A stretch of 49,843 nt of DNA from a bacterium (GTDB lineage Bacteria > Vulcanimicrobiota > Xenobia > Xenobiales > JADMJV01), in NCBI GenBank assembly GCA_018266105.1, contig JAFEBA010000036.1, positions 1 through 49,843 on the forward strand, in the 5' to 3' direction. Below, piece by piece: positions 33,568-42,186 of the stretch. The position numbers and the translations under genes were made by a program. The first letter of the stretch is position 1. Each line of letters opens with the position of its first letter. The notes under the pieces are model-generated. The model saw nothing but the letters and a program-made list of their open reading frames with translations, had not been told where the DNA came from and did not search any database.

Positions 33568-36333
33568 ATGAAATACCAAGGTTGGTTGGTCCTGTTGATT
33601 GTGCCGTTGAGTCTGCGTCTGGCGGCCGCCCCCCCTCCGGCGGCACCGCCCAAGGGGGCCAACGAAATCTTCGTGGCCGCCATGTCGCGCTGGCCCGAAC
33701 CGGGTGTGAATGAAAAGCCCTCTGCCCCTGGAGATGAAAGTCCCAATCGCAAGGCCAATCAGGTGGAACTGGACCTGCGGGGCTTCCTGGGCCAGATGCC
33801 GGGACTGGATTTCATGATCGAACCCGACACTCCCTCCGAACTCTTTCAGCAACTGGCTCATCTCACCAGGGGCCAGAAGCGCATTCGCTACCTTGTCATC
33901 GCCGGCCACGGTGCCGGGGAGACCCCCCATATCAGCTTCCGCCGGGCCCAGCTCAACAGCCTCGATGTGGACGTGGAAGTCTTCCAGAAACGACTCGAGC
34001 ACTCGCTCAAGCTAAATGAAGAAGAAAACAAGCTCTACGAGCGGGTCGATATCGATCTGGCGGAAGCCCGAATCCAGTCGGCTCACCAGGCCCGCGAGGA
34101 ATGCCGAAGGCCGCTCAAAGAAATCAACGATGCGGCCGACGGGATGGCGCCCGGAGCGGTCATTCTGCTTCTCAATTGCTCGGCCGCCAGAACCCCTCAG
34201 GCCCGAGAGATGAGCCGCAAGTTAGGACAGGCTCTGCTCGGCAAAAAAGGCGGCGCGGTGATCGCTTCCGCCTCCGACATTGACTGCGACCAGGCCTGGG
34301 CGACCGTCTCACTCCCTGCTCTGTTGCGCGGCCAACAGTGGGCCACCTCTGGGGACTACTGGGTCAGCGGCAATTGGACTCGCATCGACATCCCTCCTCA
34401 ACCCGATAGCTTTCTTTTTGCAGCCTTCGACCCGGGGACCACCACCGAAGTCACCGACGGAAGCGTGCTTCGAATCTCCCCCGTGGTGGACCCTCGGCGC
34501 GACAGCGGCAAACTGCTTTACAGTTGGAACGGCGGCCCGCCCGGTCCCAGTTCGGAATATCTGGTTCGAGCAGATGATAACGACAACCATCGAATTGACG
34601 TCCAATGTAAGATCAGCGATCAGCGCGGCCGTTTCTCCAAAGACACTTACACCGTGCGCATCAAACCCGCGGAACTGCGCAGCCAGATTCAACTCTCCGA
34701 CCCGCATCCCCAACCGGGCTCCATCGTGACAGCCACTGCTCAGCTCACCTCCGGGCGCCAACCTCGGGGCTCGATCTGGGCCTGGAGGCCGAGCGGAGGG
34801 GTCCATCTGGAATCCACACCCGCCGCCCAGGTTAAGCTGAACGCCTGGGGGCCAGGATCGATCAGCGTTTTTCTCCTCAGTTCCTCGGACCCCGACCAGG
34901 CTCGAGTGCTGACTCAAGCCCAATCGGAACTGGCGGTTCAGGTGCCGCCCCCGCCCGCCGGGCTGCAATCAGGCTCGGCCCAGTTGGCGGTCAAAGGCGA
35001 CGGCGCCAGCTGGTCGCAAATCGTGGTCAAAGTGGGAAACGCCGGCCAGTGGCAAATCAAGGATCTGCAGGGCTGGCGCAACAACGGCACCGGCTTTGAA
35101 GGCCGCAGCAGTGGCAGCGTCCCCATCAGTATCGACGTCATCGGCCGCGGCGGCGTCTCCTACTTTGACTACAACTACAAGGTGAACGTCTCCGCCGGCG
35201 ACAGCCCGCTGATCGCCGAGGGCGGAGTTCTCAGCAAAGACGGTGGGGCCAAGTCGTTCTCCTGCAGCTGGGACTCTGGCAGCAGTCCCGGCCCCCTCAG
35301 AGTGCGCGCCCAAATCACCGGAGGGAACCCCGAGTACTTCACCAATTTCGTCGACGGAACATTGCAGTCGAGCCAACCCCCCAGAAGCTCGGCCGTCTCG
35401 GACCAGGCCCTTCGATACGCCGATTGCCGCTACGCCGTCAACGATTTTGCCGGAGCCATCCCGGCCTACACTCTGGTCTTACAACAAAACCCTCGCAATG
35501 TGCTGGCCCTCACTCGGCGAGCCTACTGCCGCGGCTGCCTCAACGACGGGCCCGGAGCCCTGCAGGACTTCAACCAGGCCGTCACTCTGGAACCCTCCAA
35601 TCCGAACACCTATTTCTTCCGGGCCGTCGAACGCCGCGCTCAGGGGGACTTGCGTGGTGCCGTGGCCGACTATAACCAGGCCCTGCAACTCAGAATGCCG
35701 CGGCCCTATCGAGCCTATGCGGCCCGAGCTTTCGCCGAGAAGTTACTGGGAGATTCAGCTGCCGCCATCCAGGACTGCAACCAGGCTCTCAGCCAGGATC
35801 CGGCCAACGCCTGGATCTGGCAAACTCGCGGAGAAGCGCGCGCCGCCAGCGGCGACCCCGCCGGCGCAATGCTCGATCTCAAACGAAGCCAAAAGCTCAA
35901 ACCCGACCCTGAAACAGAAAAGTCTCTGGATAAATTGCGCCAATCGCAGGTGACCAATCCCGCCCCCGACGGGAGCGTGATCAAATACAGCGGTCCAGCC
36001 AGCTATAGCATTCAGGGGGCTCAGGTCAAATTGGGCATTCCCGCCCTTCGCTGCGCTTCTCCCGCCAGTCAGACCAGCGGCAGCCTGAAAGCCTGCCTGT
36101 GGGCGACTCAGGCTCCCTTCAACGGAGGCAGTCTGACGGGCTATCGACTGATCGAATTTCCTCTCGGCTGCTTGCGCGGCGGCACCGGCTGGGAGGCCCA
36201 GGAGTTTACGAGCAGTAGCTGCCTGGCAGCCCCCAGCGGTCCATACTCGATGGTTCTGAGCTTTGAGGAGCTCACCGCGCGAGGTTGGGTACTGCAAAAC
36301 TGGGTGAACTACTCCGGCCAGATGAAGTTCTAA
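33568..36333 (+). CDS. Exported clan-CD (caspase-like) protein with TPR repeats
   Basis: 921 aa. A signal peptide (WLVLLIVPLSLRLAAA) precedes a domain with the histidine/cysteine pair of clan-CD peptidases: His114 in LVIAGHGAGE and Cys204 in AVILLLNCSAAR, each at the end of a hydrophobic strand. The 90-residue spacing includes a charged helical insert. Residues about 270-600 form several beta-sandwich (Ig/PKD-like) segments, about 610-790 hold four TPR units (LRYADCRYAVNDFAGAIPAYTLVL and following), and a beta-rich C-terminal domain ends the protein. It would act in the periplasm or outside the cell, with TPRs binding a partner. Proteolytic activity is inferred. Its 3' end overlaps the convergent receiver gene by 62 bp. 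Confidence 0.75.
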   Translation: MKYQGWLVLLIVPLSLRLAAAPPPAAPPKGANEIFVAAMSRWPEPGVNEKPSAPGDESPNRKANQVELDLRGFLGQMPGLDFMIEPDTPSELFQQLAHLTRGQKRIRYLVIAGHGAGETPHISFRRAQLNSLDVDVEVFQKRLEHSLKLNEEENKLYERVDIDLAEARIQSAHQAREECRRPLKEINDAADGMAPGAVILLLNCSAARTPQAREMSRKLGQALLGKKGGAVIASASDIDCDQAWATVSLPALLRGQQWATSGDYWVSGNWTRIDIPPQPDSFLFAAFDPGTTTEVTDGSVLRISPVVDPRRDSGKLLYSWNGGPPGPSSEYLVRADDNDNHRIDVQCKISDQRGRFSKDTYTVRIKPAELRSQIQLSDPHPQPGSIVTATAQLTSGRQPRGSIWAWRPSGGVHLESTPAAQVKLNAWGPGSISVFLLSSSDPDQARVLTQAQSELAVQVPPPPAGLQSGSAQLAVKGDGASWSQIVVKVGNAGQWQIKDLQGWRNNGTGFEGRSSGSVPISIDVIGRGGVSYFDYNYKVNVSAGDSPLIAEGGVLSKDGGAKSFSCSWDSGSSPGPLRVRAQITGGNPEYFTNFVDGTLQSSQPPRSSAVSDQALRYADCRYAVNDFAGAIPAYTLVLQQNPRNVLALTRRAYCRGCLNDGPGALQDFNQAVTLEPSNPNTYFFRAVERRAQGDLRGAVADYNQALQLRMPRPYRAYAARAFAEKLLGDSAAAIQDCNQALSQDPANAWIWQTRGEARAASGDPAGAMLDLKRSQKLKPDPETEKSLDKLRQSQVTNPAPDGSVIKYSGPASYSIQGAQVKLGIPALRCASPASQTSGSLKACLWATQAPFNGGSLTGYRLIEFPLGCLRGGTGWEAQEFTSSSCLAAPSGPYSMVLSFEELTARGWVLQNWVNYSGQMKF

Positions 36334-36691
36334 ATTGCTCCGCCAGTGCGCGCACTCCGCTCCGAAGATCTTCCAGACGGAAGGGTTTCTCCAGCGCCGC
36401 AAAACGACTCAAGGGAGGCTGGGACCCGTCCAACATCATCAAGATGGCAGGCAGCGGTCTATTCTTATCCAGCCGGTCCAGCATCTCCAGGGCCCGCTGT
36501 TGCGACAGCCCGATCACCATGACCTCAAAGTCCTGGCCCTGCCACATGGCCAAAGCGGCCGACTCACTCTCGGCCGTCCTCACGAACATGAACGAACGCT
36601 GCAGAGCCAGCTCCATCATCCTGAGAACACCCGGGTCCGGGTCTACCACCAGAACCTTCGGCGGAGCGAACTGAAAAAATTGACAAGTCAT
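36272..36691 (-). CDS. Receiver-domain protein lacking the phospho-acceptor aspartate
   Basis: 139 aa; one receiver domain with a 20-residue tail. The ATG at 36691 is chosen because GAGGAGG lies 5 nt upstream. The acidic pocket is Asp17 and Asp19 (VLVVDPDPG) and the conserved lysine is present (ALEKPF). At the place of the phosphorylated Asp the sequence reads VMVIGLSQQ, so Gly61 stands where Asp is expected. This makes it a pseudo-receiver that probably signals by binding rather than by phosphorylation. There is no output domain. It lies downstream of the PilC/GspF gene on the same strand and could be part of that system. Confidence 0.8.
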   Translation of the reverse strand: MTCQFFQFAPPKVLVVDPDPGVLRMMELALQRSFMFVRTAESESAALAMWQGQDFEVMVIGLSQQRALEMLDRLDKNRPLPAILMMLDGSQPPLSRFAALEKPFRLEDLRSGVRALAEQFRTSSGRSSSPSFAVPNLAR

Positions 36692-36895
36692 TCGGACCTC
36701 CTCAAATCGAGGGCAACATATTCCCACCGCATCAAGATACACGCTGACAAGGAGATCGCGAGACCGCCGATGGGGTGATTTCTTCCGAGGACCCCTGGCG
36801 GATAGCCAGGTCCGCCTTAAGTCGGAGCCGACAAGGTGAAAACCCCCACCACCATCAGAGCCAACCGACGCGGCCTGCACACCTCCCGCAAAAAG
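36692..36895 (-). other. Intergenic region with mutually exclusive hairpins
   Basis: This 204-bp gap between pilC/gspF and the receiver gene contains compact symmetry. CCTGGC (36794-36799) pairs with GCCAGG (36805-36810), extended by GGA/TCC with a bulge; alternatively GGCGGA (36798-36803) pairs with TCCGCC (36811-36816). The two cannot form together. GTCG/CGAC (36821-36832) and GGTG/CACC follow. The layout resembles a structured leader RNA of the receiver gene, but it matches no riboswitch consensus I know. Confidence 0.35.
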
Positions 36896-38080
36896 CTAGA
36901 AGTGATCCAAAGTCCCATAAAGAGGCAAAAAAATCGCGATCAGGGTGGTGCCCGTAACCATTCCCACCAACAGCAGCAAGACGGGTTCCAGAACCGCCGA
37001 CATGCCTTCCAGACATTCTTCCAAACTGGCCTGAAACCAGCCCGCCAGGTGCCCGAAAATACGGTCCAATCGGCGCGACTCTTCACCCACGGAAACCATG
37101 GAGGCGATCATGGGATGATACAGGTCGCTATAGTCCCAGAAATACTCGGCCAGCGACTCGCCTCGCTCCAGAGCTTCCACCAGATGCGCTTTATCCGCAT
37201 CGATGAGCGGATTGCCGCTGGCCACCGCGACCAGTCGCACGCCTCGAAGCAGAGGCACCCCCGCGCTGAGAACACCCTCAAAGGCCCAGCAGTAACGAGT
37301 CAGAGCGGCGTAACGCAATATCGGACCCACCAAAGGCAGCTTCAGCAGCCAGCCGTAGGCGGTGCGCTGGGATTCCGGTCGGGCGTACCATTGGCTCACC
37401 TGCAGATAGGCAACCTTGGCCAGACACAGGCTGACCATCCACGCCAGCGGATTGGTGACCAGACTGGTGGCCAGCATCAGAACCTGGGTCACCAGGGGCA
37501 GAGGCAGGTTGAGGTCTCGAAACATCTGCGCAAAGCTGGGAAAGATCACCAGCAGCGTAAACAAGGAAAGCACGCCGATCAGAGCCAGCACCAGTGCCGG
37601 ATAGGCCAGAGTGCTGCGCACCTTCTTCTTCAATCCCGCCTCCCGGGCCAGCATTTCCGACACTTTCTCCAGATTGTTGACCAACGCTCCCGTCAGCTCG
37701 CCGGCCGAGACCATTCCCAGCACGGAGCGGGGGAAAAGCTCGGAGTGCATGCCAAGCGCGCTGGACAAGGTTCTGCCCGACATCACGGCATAGCCAACTT
37801 CGCACCAGATCCGGCGCAAACCGGCGTCCTCACTGTGGTCGGCTAATACTTGCAGAGCCTGCAGCAGCGGAACTCCCAACCGGGTCATGAAGGCCAGCTG
37901 CCGCAGACTCTCGGCCAGCCCCGCCTGCTCGGAAGCGGATTTCAAGTTGAATCGTGGACGTTGGCCGGCCAGCAGAAAGGCCAGAACCAGAAGCGCAAGC
38001 AATGTTTTCACGGGCCCCCAGGCGTAGCACCCGCCCGCCAGCACACACAGGCCCGCGGCCCACCCGCCCAGTTGCTTCAC
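36896..38080 (-). CDS. Type IV pilus/type II secretion platform protein (PilC/GspF)
   Basis: 394 aa, the normal length. An N-terminal hydrophobic region precedes two GspF domains: the first (about residues 60-180) contains RLGVPLLQALQVLADHSED and GMVSAGELTGALVNNLEKVSEML; the second (about 260-385) contains LSAGVPLLRGVRLVA and ASMVSVGEESRRLDRIFGHLAGWF. Three membrane helices are visible, ending LLLLVGMVTGTTLIAIFLPLYG. It forms the inner-membrane base that works with an assembly ATPase, which is not in the window. The GTG start at 38080 has only a weak GGAA upstream. It is divergent from the pseudopilin genes across 80 bp. Confidence 0.92.
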   Translation of the reverse strand: MKQLGGWAAGLCVLAGGCYAWGPVKTLLALLVLAFLLAGQRPRFNLKSASEQAGLAESLRQLAFMTRLGVPLLQALQVLADHSEDAGLRRIWCEVGYAVMSGRTLSSALGMHSELFPRSVLGMVSAGELTGALVNNLEKVSEMLAREAGLKKKVRSTLAYPALVLALIGVLSLFTLLVIFPSFAQMFRDLNLPLPLVTQVLMLATSLVTNPLAWMVSLCLAKVAYLQVSQWYARPESQRTAYGWLLKLPLVGPILRYAALTRYCWAFEGVLSAGVPLLRGVRLVAVASGNPLIDADKAHLVEALERGESLAEYFWDYSDLYHPMIASMVSVGEESRRLDRIFGHLAGWFQASLEECLEGMSAVLEPVLLLLVGMVTGTTLIAIFLPLYGTLDHF

Positions 38081-38160
38081 GCATTCCGGCTTCGCCCTGA
38101 CGAAATGGGCCTCCCCCCACTCCAGGAAGTCGGCGCCAGGGCCTTGAAACCGACTCGAGG

Positions 38161-40371
38161 ATGAAATCTCGGGCGTTCTCCCTGCTGGAGATGATGGTGG
38201 GGCTGGCCATCACCTCCTTGATTCTGGGTCTGGGCCTGCTCCAACTACGTGGCGCCCGAGATTCCAGCAGCCCTCGTGCTCTGGCCATGGTCCTGGCTGA
38301 GGAATTGCGGCGGGCCCGCGAGACTGCCATCGCCTCTCAGGCTCCGGTGGCCGTCTGCCTGCCCAGCAACTCCCTGGCGACCCCCCTGGCTCAGAAACTC
38401 TACGTCGCCAGCGGACTGTCCATGGCTCGGGTCACCCGTGTGCTCGACCTCTCAGGCGACTTTCCACAGGCGCTGCTCTTTCAGGGCACTTGGCCCGCCA
38501 GCAGCGCTTTTTCCAGCTATCCCCGCTTGAACGCGCAACGCCACAGTGCCTTCGATGCCTCGCGCTGGTTACGCAACCCCAACTTCCCCGGCTACGATAT
38601 GAGCAAAGATTTTGCGCTGGTGTTTACGCCCGAGGGCGGGGTGGTGAGCAACGGTCTTCCCTATTCCCAGGGTGCTTACCACTGGGTGGCTGCCTCCGGA
38701 GCGGCCGTCAATCCCACCGCCAGTCCCGGCTCGGCCACTCCCGGCCGCAACCCTCTGGCCTGCTGGTCGCTGACCACGGTGGGCAATCCCTATACCGTCA
38801 GCGTCGCGTCCAACGGGGAGATCTCCGTTCAAGCCGGGCTGCCCGGCCTGGTTCAAGGCGGAGTGAACGTGATCAAGGGCAACCTGCCCATCTCCCGTCC
38901 CAGCCTGGGGACCGCCCCCACCGTTCCGCTTCACCCCGCCAGTCTGACCTCCACCAGCCTGACCCTCTCCAATCCGCCGGCCGACCTGCCCGCACCCAGC
39001 ACCGGCAAAAACGGACTCTTCTTGTCTCCCGAGGGGGCCACTCCACCTCCCCCATTTCAGTTGACGCTGGTGCCCGGGCAGCGCATGAGCGTGGCCCTCA
39101 ATGTCACCGACACCAGCGGGGCCGACGTCTATGTCCAGTGGCACTGTGATTGCCTGCGCGGCAACTGCGGACCGGGCGTGTTCTCCAAACCGCCCCGACC
39201 GGAACGAATGCACTGGGATGAGGCCAACCAGTGCTGGTCCGCCTCCTGGGACTGGGAATGCCCCCGCGATTCCCGGCCGAACGACCAGTTCCACTTTTAT
39301 TGCGACTTCAGTGACGCTTACGGAACGGTGGTTCCGCGCCCTAATCTGGTCAGAGTCAAAACCCAGAGCCAGACCAAATTCTTTGCCTTCTACGACAACC
39401 CTCAATTTCAGCACCAGCTGGTATGCTGCAACGCCGATGGTTCTGGTCCCAGCTTTGTCACCGCGCCGTATGGAAACCAGAAGTCTTCAGGAGATGGACT
39501 GCTCTCGGTCTCGGCCTCGCTGCCGCCCAAGAATAGCTTTCAGGTCTACTCCACTCAAAGCGGCCAGCTTCTGCGCAACGCCACCGTGCCCGTGCCTCCC
39601 GGCGGCTGCGTGGTCGGCGCCACCCTCTCCTGGAACGGTGACAAGGTCGGCTACCTGGTCTGGACCGGTGCCTGGCATGAATACTGGATTTGCAACACCG
39701 ACGGCAGTGGAGCCCGCAGGCTGTTGAGCGACAGTGGTCCCGGCAGTTTCAACACCCCTCAAAGCGATGACTGGAATGACGCCCTCTATCAGAATCGCGA
39801 CCACGTCAACTCCGACCCCAACACCCACCTCAACGGAACCATGATGTCGTTTACTCCCGATGGAAGCCAGATCGCCTTTTCCGCCTACGGCAACCACGTC
39901 AATACCAATCCTCACCTGTGCGTGGCCAATACCACCGGAACCGTCGGGACCACCGCCGTTTTCGACAGCGGCCAGCCCTGTCGCTTCAATTGCTGGTCGC
40001 AAGACGGTCAGACCGTCTACTTCACCGACGGAGGGGGCCTGGGCGGAGAGGTCTTTAGCCTGCGCATTCACCCGCTGGCGGCCAGCCCCGTGCAGCTGAC
40101 CAGCACGGGTGGAAAGGCGGTGCGTCAGCAAGTGGCGCTGGATCCGCTCGACCCCGCTCGCCTCTACTTATGGAAGAGCGGAAATATGCGATCCTTTGCC
40201 ATTCCCACCGCCCCCGCCACCGTGCCCACTGCCGATATCCAGATGGACTGCGATCTGGCCGCAGGCGGCCTTCCCCTGCCGCCGGGCGCACGCGTGGACG
40301 ACTTTGGTCTGCCCACCAATGCCAGCGTATGGATGGTGGGAGTCAGCAAGCGCACTCGGGTTCTGCCTTGA
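38161..40371 (+). CDS. Giant pseudopilin fused to a TolB-like beta-propeller
   Basis: 736 aa. The N-terminus is a class III prepilin signal, SRAFSLLEMMVGLAITSLILGLG, with Glu at +5 but Ala instead of Gly before the cleavage site. Residues about 30-230 follow the GspH/FimT layout with a helix (LAMVLAEELRRARETAIASQA) and beta strands. A middle portion (about 250-400) is Pro-rich and Ig-like. Residues about 410-720 contain TolB/PD40-like propeller strands (NTDGSGARRLLSD, SFTPDGSQIAFSAYG, WSQDGQTVYFTDGG). Ordinary pseudopilins are 150-250 aa, so this is a long tip-like fusion. It could sit at the end of a pseudopilus and bind substrate. The next gene overlaps its stop (TTGA). Confidence 0.82.
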   Translation: MKSRAFSLLEMMVGLAITSLILGLGLLQLRGARDSSSPRALAMVLAEELRRARETAIASQAPVAVCLPSNSLATPLAQKLYVASGLSMARVTRVLDLSGDFPQALLFQGTWPASSAFSSYPRLNAQRHSAFDASRWLRNPNFPGYDMSKDFALVFTPEGGVVSNGLPYSQGAYHWVAASGAAVNPTASPGSATPGRNPLACWSLTTVGNPYTVSVASNGEISVQAGLPGLVQGGVNVIKGNLPISRPSLGTAPTVPLHPASLTSTSLTLSNPPADLPAPSTGKNGLFLSPEGATPPPPFQLTLVPGQRMSVALNVTDTSGADVYVQWHCDCLRGNCGPGVFSKPPRPERMHWDEANQCWSASWDWECPRDSRPNDQFHFYCDFSDAYGTVVPRPNLVRVKTQSQTKFFAFYDNPQFQHQLVCCNADGSGPSFVTAPYGNQKSSGDGLLSVSASLPPKNSFQVYSTQSGQLLRNATVPVPPGGCVVGATLSWNGDKVGYLVWTGAWHEYWICNTDGSGARRLLSDSGPGSFNTPQSDDWNDALYQNRDHVNSDPNTHLNGTMMSFTPDGSQIAFSAYGNHVNTNPHLCVANTTGTVGTTAVFDSGQPCRFNCWSQDGQTVYFTDGGGLGGEVFSLRIHPLAASPVQLTSTGGKAVRQQVALDPLDPARLYLWKSGNMRSFAIPTAPATVPTADIQMDCDLAAGGLPLPPGARVDDFGLPTNASVWMVGVSKRTRVLP

Positions 40372-41168
40372 AAGGAAAACCACGGGCACTGACGCTGCTG
40401 GAGACGGTTCTGGCCACCTTCCTCCTGCTTTGGGCCATCCTGATCGTGGTTCGACTCTTTCACAGCGGAATTGCTTATACATCTCGTTCCATGGAGCAGG
40501 AAACGGCGGTTTTCCTGGCCGAGCAGCAGCTGGAACGAATGCGAGCCTGGAGCGAAAGCACGACCGGCAATGTCTATAATTTTGACAACCTGATTTCAAT
40601 TTACAATGGGACGCCCGTCGCGGCCGAACTCCCCGGCTTCACCATCACGACCCGGGTGGTGGCCCGCGAACTCTACTCCGGTTGCTCCCAAATCGAACTC
40701 AGTCAACCCTCCGATCGGCGAGTCCTGACTGATTCGGCCCGCACCGTCCAGGTCGAGGTCAAGTGGGCCGGTGACCGCCGACAGGTCAGTCTGTGCACCG
40801 TTCTGGCGCGTCCGCCCCTGCGCTTCCCCGACCCCGCTCCCTCTCCCACTCTGCCCACCGGGGTAACCCTCAGCAGTCCCTCGGACAACCCCGTCCCCCA
40901 TCTGGGTAGCACCAGTTTGCAGGCCGGCGCCATCGATCGCTACGGCGCCCCCCTGCGCGATCTCTTTTACGAATGGGAACTCGTCCCCATCAGCGGTGCC
41001 GGAACTCTGGAGCAAAGCCGCGCCGGAGACAGCGCCCGGCTCTACAACTGGGTCTACCTGCCGGACGGCAGCAAGGCCAGCACCGGAGGGGACGTCACCG
41101 TGCGCGTAACGGCTCGCTATCACGGCCAGAGCGTCTATCAGGAAAGCGAGCGCATCCACCTGCTATGA
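40368..41168 (+). CDS. Pseudopilin-like protein (GspI/PilV type) with Ig-like C-terminus
   Basis: 266 aa from the TTG at 40368, which shares bases with the preceding TGA. The prepilin-type N-terminus is PRALTLLETVLATFLLLWAILIVVRLF, with Glu at +5 after the likely cut site. The central part has a cysteine and a strand pattern (TITTRVVARELYSGCSQIELS) like minor pilins. The last 90 residues look like an Ig-type domain (TSLQAGAIDRYGAPLRDLFYEWELV to RVTARYHGQSVYQESERIHLL), which is not usual. It would be a minor pseudopilin in the complex that starts with the giant fusion. No clear ribosome-binding site. Confidence 0.78.
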   Translation: MKGKPRALTLLETVLATFLLLWAILIVVRLFHSGIAYTSRSMEQETAVFLAEQQLERMRAWSESTTGNVYNFDNLISIYNGTPVAAELPGFTITTRVVARELYSGCSQIELSQPSDRRVLTDSARTVQVEVKWAGDRRQVSLCTVLARPPLRFPDPAPSPTLPTGVTLSSPSDNPVPHLGSTSLQAGAIDRYGAPLRDLFYEWELVPISGAGTLEQSRAGDSARLYNWVYLPDGSKASTGGDVTVRVTARYHGQSVYQESERIHLL

Positions 41169-41698
41169 GGGGCCAGCCTCATGGACTGACCTTGCTGGAA
41201 GCGCTGATGAGCATGTTCTTCGTCATGCTGCTGATGGGGCTATTCGCGGGATTGACCCACGAGTTTCAATCTGTGCTCAAGCAGTCCGAATCCAAGGCCA
41301 GTACCCTGACCACGCTTCAACTCGGACTGCGTCGCCTGCTGGAAGAAGTCCCCCAGGCCCTGCCGGCCACGATTTCGCCAGCGCCCGGCAGCAGTGCCAG
41401 CGAACTGCGTTTGGCCAGGCCAATCGAAGATCTGGGCGCCTGGCTGCCGGCAATCGCTCCCAACACCCCGTGGTCGCCTCCCTCCACCCAGATTCGGGTT
41501 CGCTACTACGTCTCTCAAGGCACTCTCTATCGCGAAGCCGGCTCGCCCCCCGGTCTGCAGGCCCTGAGCCAGGGACTAAACGGGTTGACGGTCCGAACCC
41601 GGCTCGGCGCGCCCCTGGTGGTGGAGGTGCAGCTGAGCCAGCTGGAGAGCCGGCGCACGGTCGTGCTCAATGGTGTCGCGATGGCGGGCCGCTTTTGA
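41165..41698 (+). CDS. Pseudopilin-like protein (GspJ/PilW type)
   Basis: 177 aa. The prepilin signal is PHGLTLLEALMSMFFVMLLMGLFAGL: Gly before the cut and Glu at +5. The rest is a helix followed by beta strands (GSSASELRLARPIEDLG, TQIRVRYYVSQGTLYRE, VVEVQLSQLESRRTVVLNGVAM), as in GspJ and PilW. It overlaps both neighbours by 4 nt (ATGA before, TTGA after), so production of these chains is coupled. The role is minor pseudopilin in fibre assembly. Confidence 0.82.
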   Translation: MRGQPHGLTLLEALMSMFFVMLLMGLFAGLTHEFQSVLKQSESKASTLTTLQLGLRRLLEEVPQALPATISPAPGSSASELRLARPIEDLGAWLPAIAPNTPWSPPSTQIRVRYYVSQGTLYREAGSPPGLQALSQGLNGLTVRTRLGAPLVVEVQLSQLESRRTVVLNGVAMAGRF

Positions 41699-42186
41699 AA
41701 AGCGCCCAGGCCTTCATGCTGGTGACTTCGCTGTTGCTCTGCACGGTGGTATTGCTGTTGGGCATGGGCTTTCTGGGCAGCCGAGTGGGCCAATACAACA
41801 GCACTCTGCAATCGAGTCTGGCGGCCCGAGCCCGCTGGGTGGCTCGGGCCGGCCTGGAAGATGCTCGCGCCAAACTGTCCAGGGACATCCATTTCCCACC
41901 CTATGCCAACCAGAAGCAAACTCTTTACAGCTACAGCGAAGACCTCTACGATCTCTCCACGCCCAAACAGTTCGTCGGAACCTACGATGTGCAGCTGGAC
42001 AGCTCCCAGGATATCCCCAATGTTCGGGTTCTGACCATTCTTGCGCGTGGACAGGTGAGTAAACAACCTGGAGGTCCGGCTCTGGCCTGCCATTCCTACC
42101 GGGTCTGCATCGACGTCACGCCTTCGAGCTACGATCAGGTTCGATACTTCCCCTTGCTTCGCTTTGACGACCTGGGGGCTTTATGA
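41695..42186 (+). CDS. PilX/GspK-like pilus accessory protein
   Basis: 163 aa from the TTG at 41695, which overlaps the preceding stop. A hydrophobic N-terminal segment (FMLVTSLLLCTVVLLLGMGFLG) is followed by a helix typical of PilX/GspK proteins (SLAARARWVARAGLEDARAKLSRD) and a beta-rich part with one Cys pair (ALACHSYRVCIDV). PilX/GspK caps or tunes the pseudopilus. Full GspK proteins are longer (about 300 aa), so this is a short form nearer to PilX. The gene ends with a 6-bp overlap with the convergent arsM. Confidence 0.75.
   Translation: MKSAQAFMLVTSLLLCTVVLLLGMGFLGSRVGQYNSTLQSSLAARARWVARAGLEDARAKLSRDIHFPPYANQKQTLYSYSEDLYDLSTPKQFVGTYDVQLDSSQDIPNVRVLTILARGQVSKQPGGPALACHSYRVCIDVTPSSYDQVRYFPLLRFDDLGAL

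Noticed and set aside
36770..36895. Known riboswitch (c-di-GMP, SAM, ydaO, guanidine types)
   Set aside because: The conserved cores of these families were not found on either strand; only generic hairpins remain.
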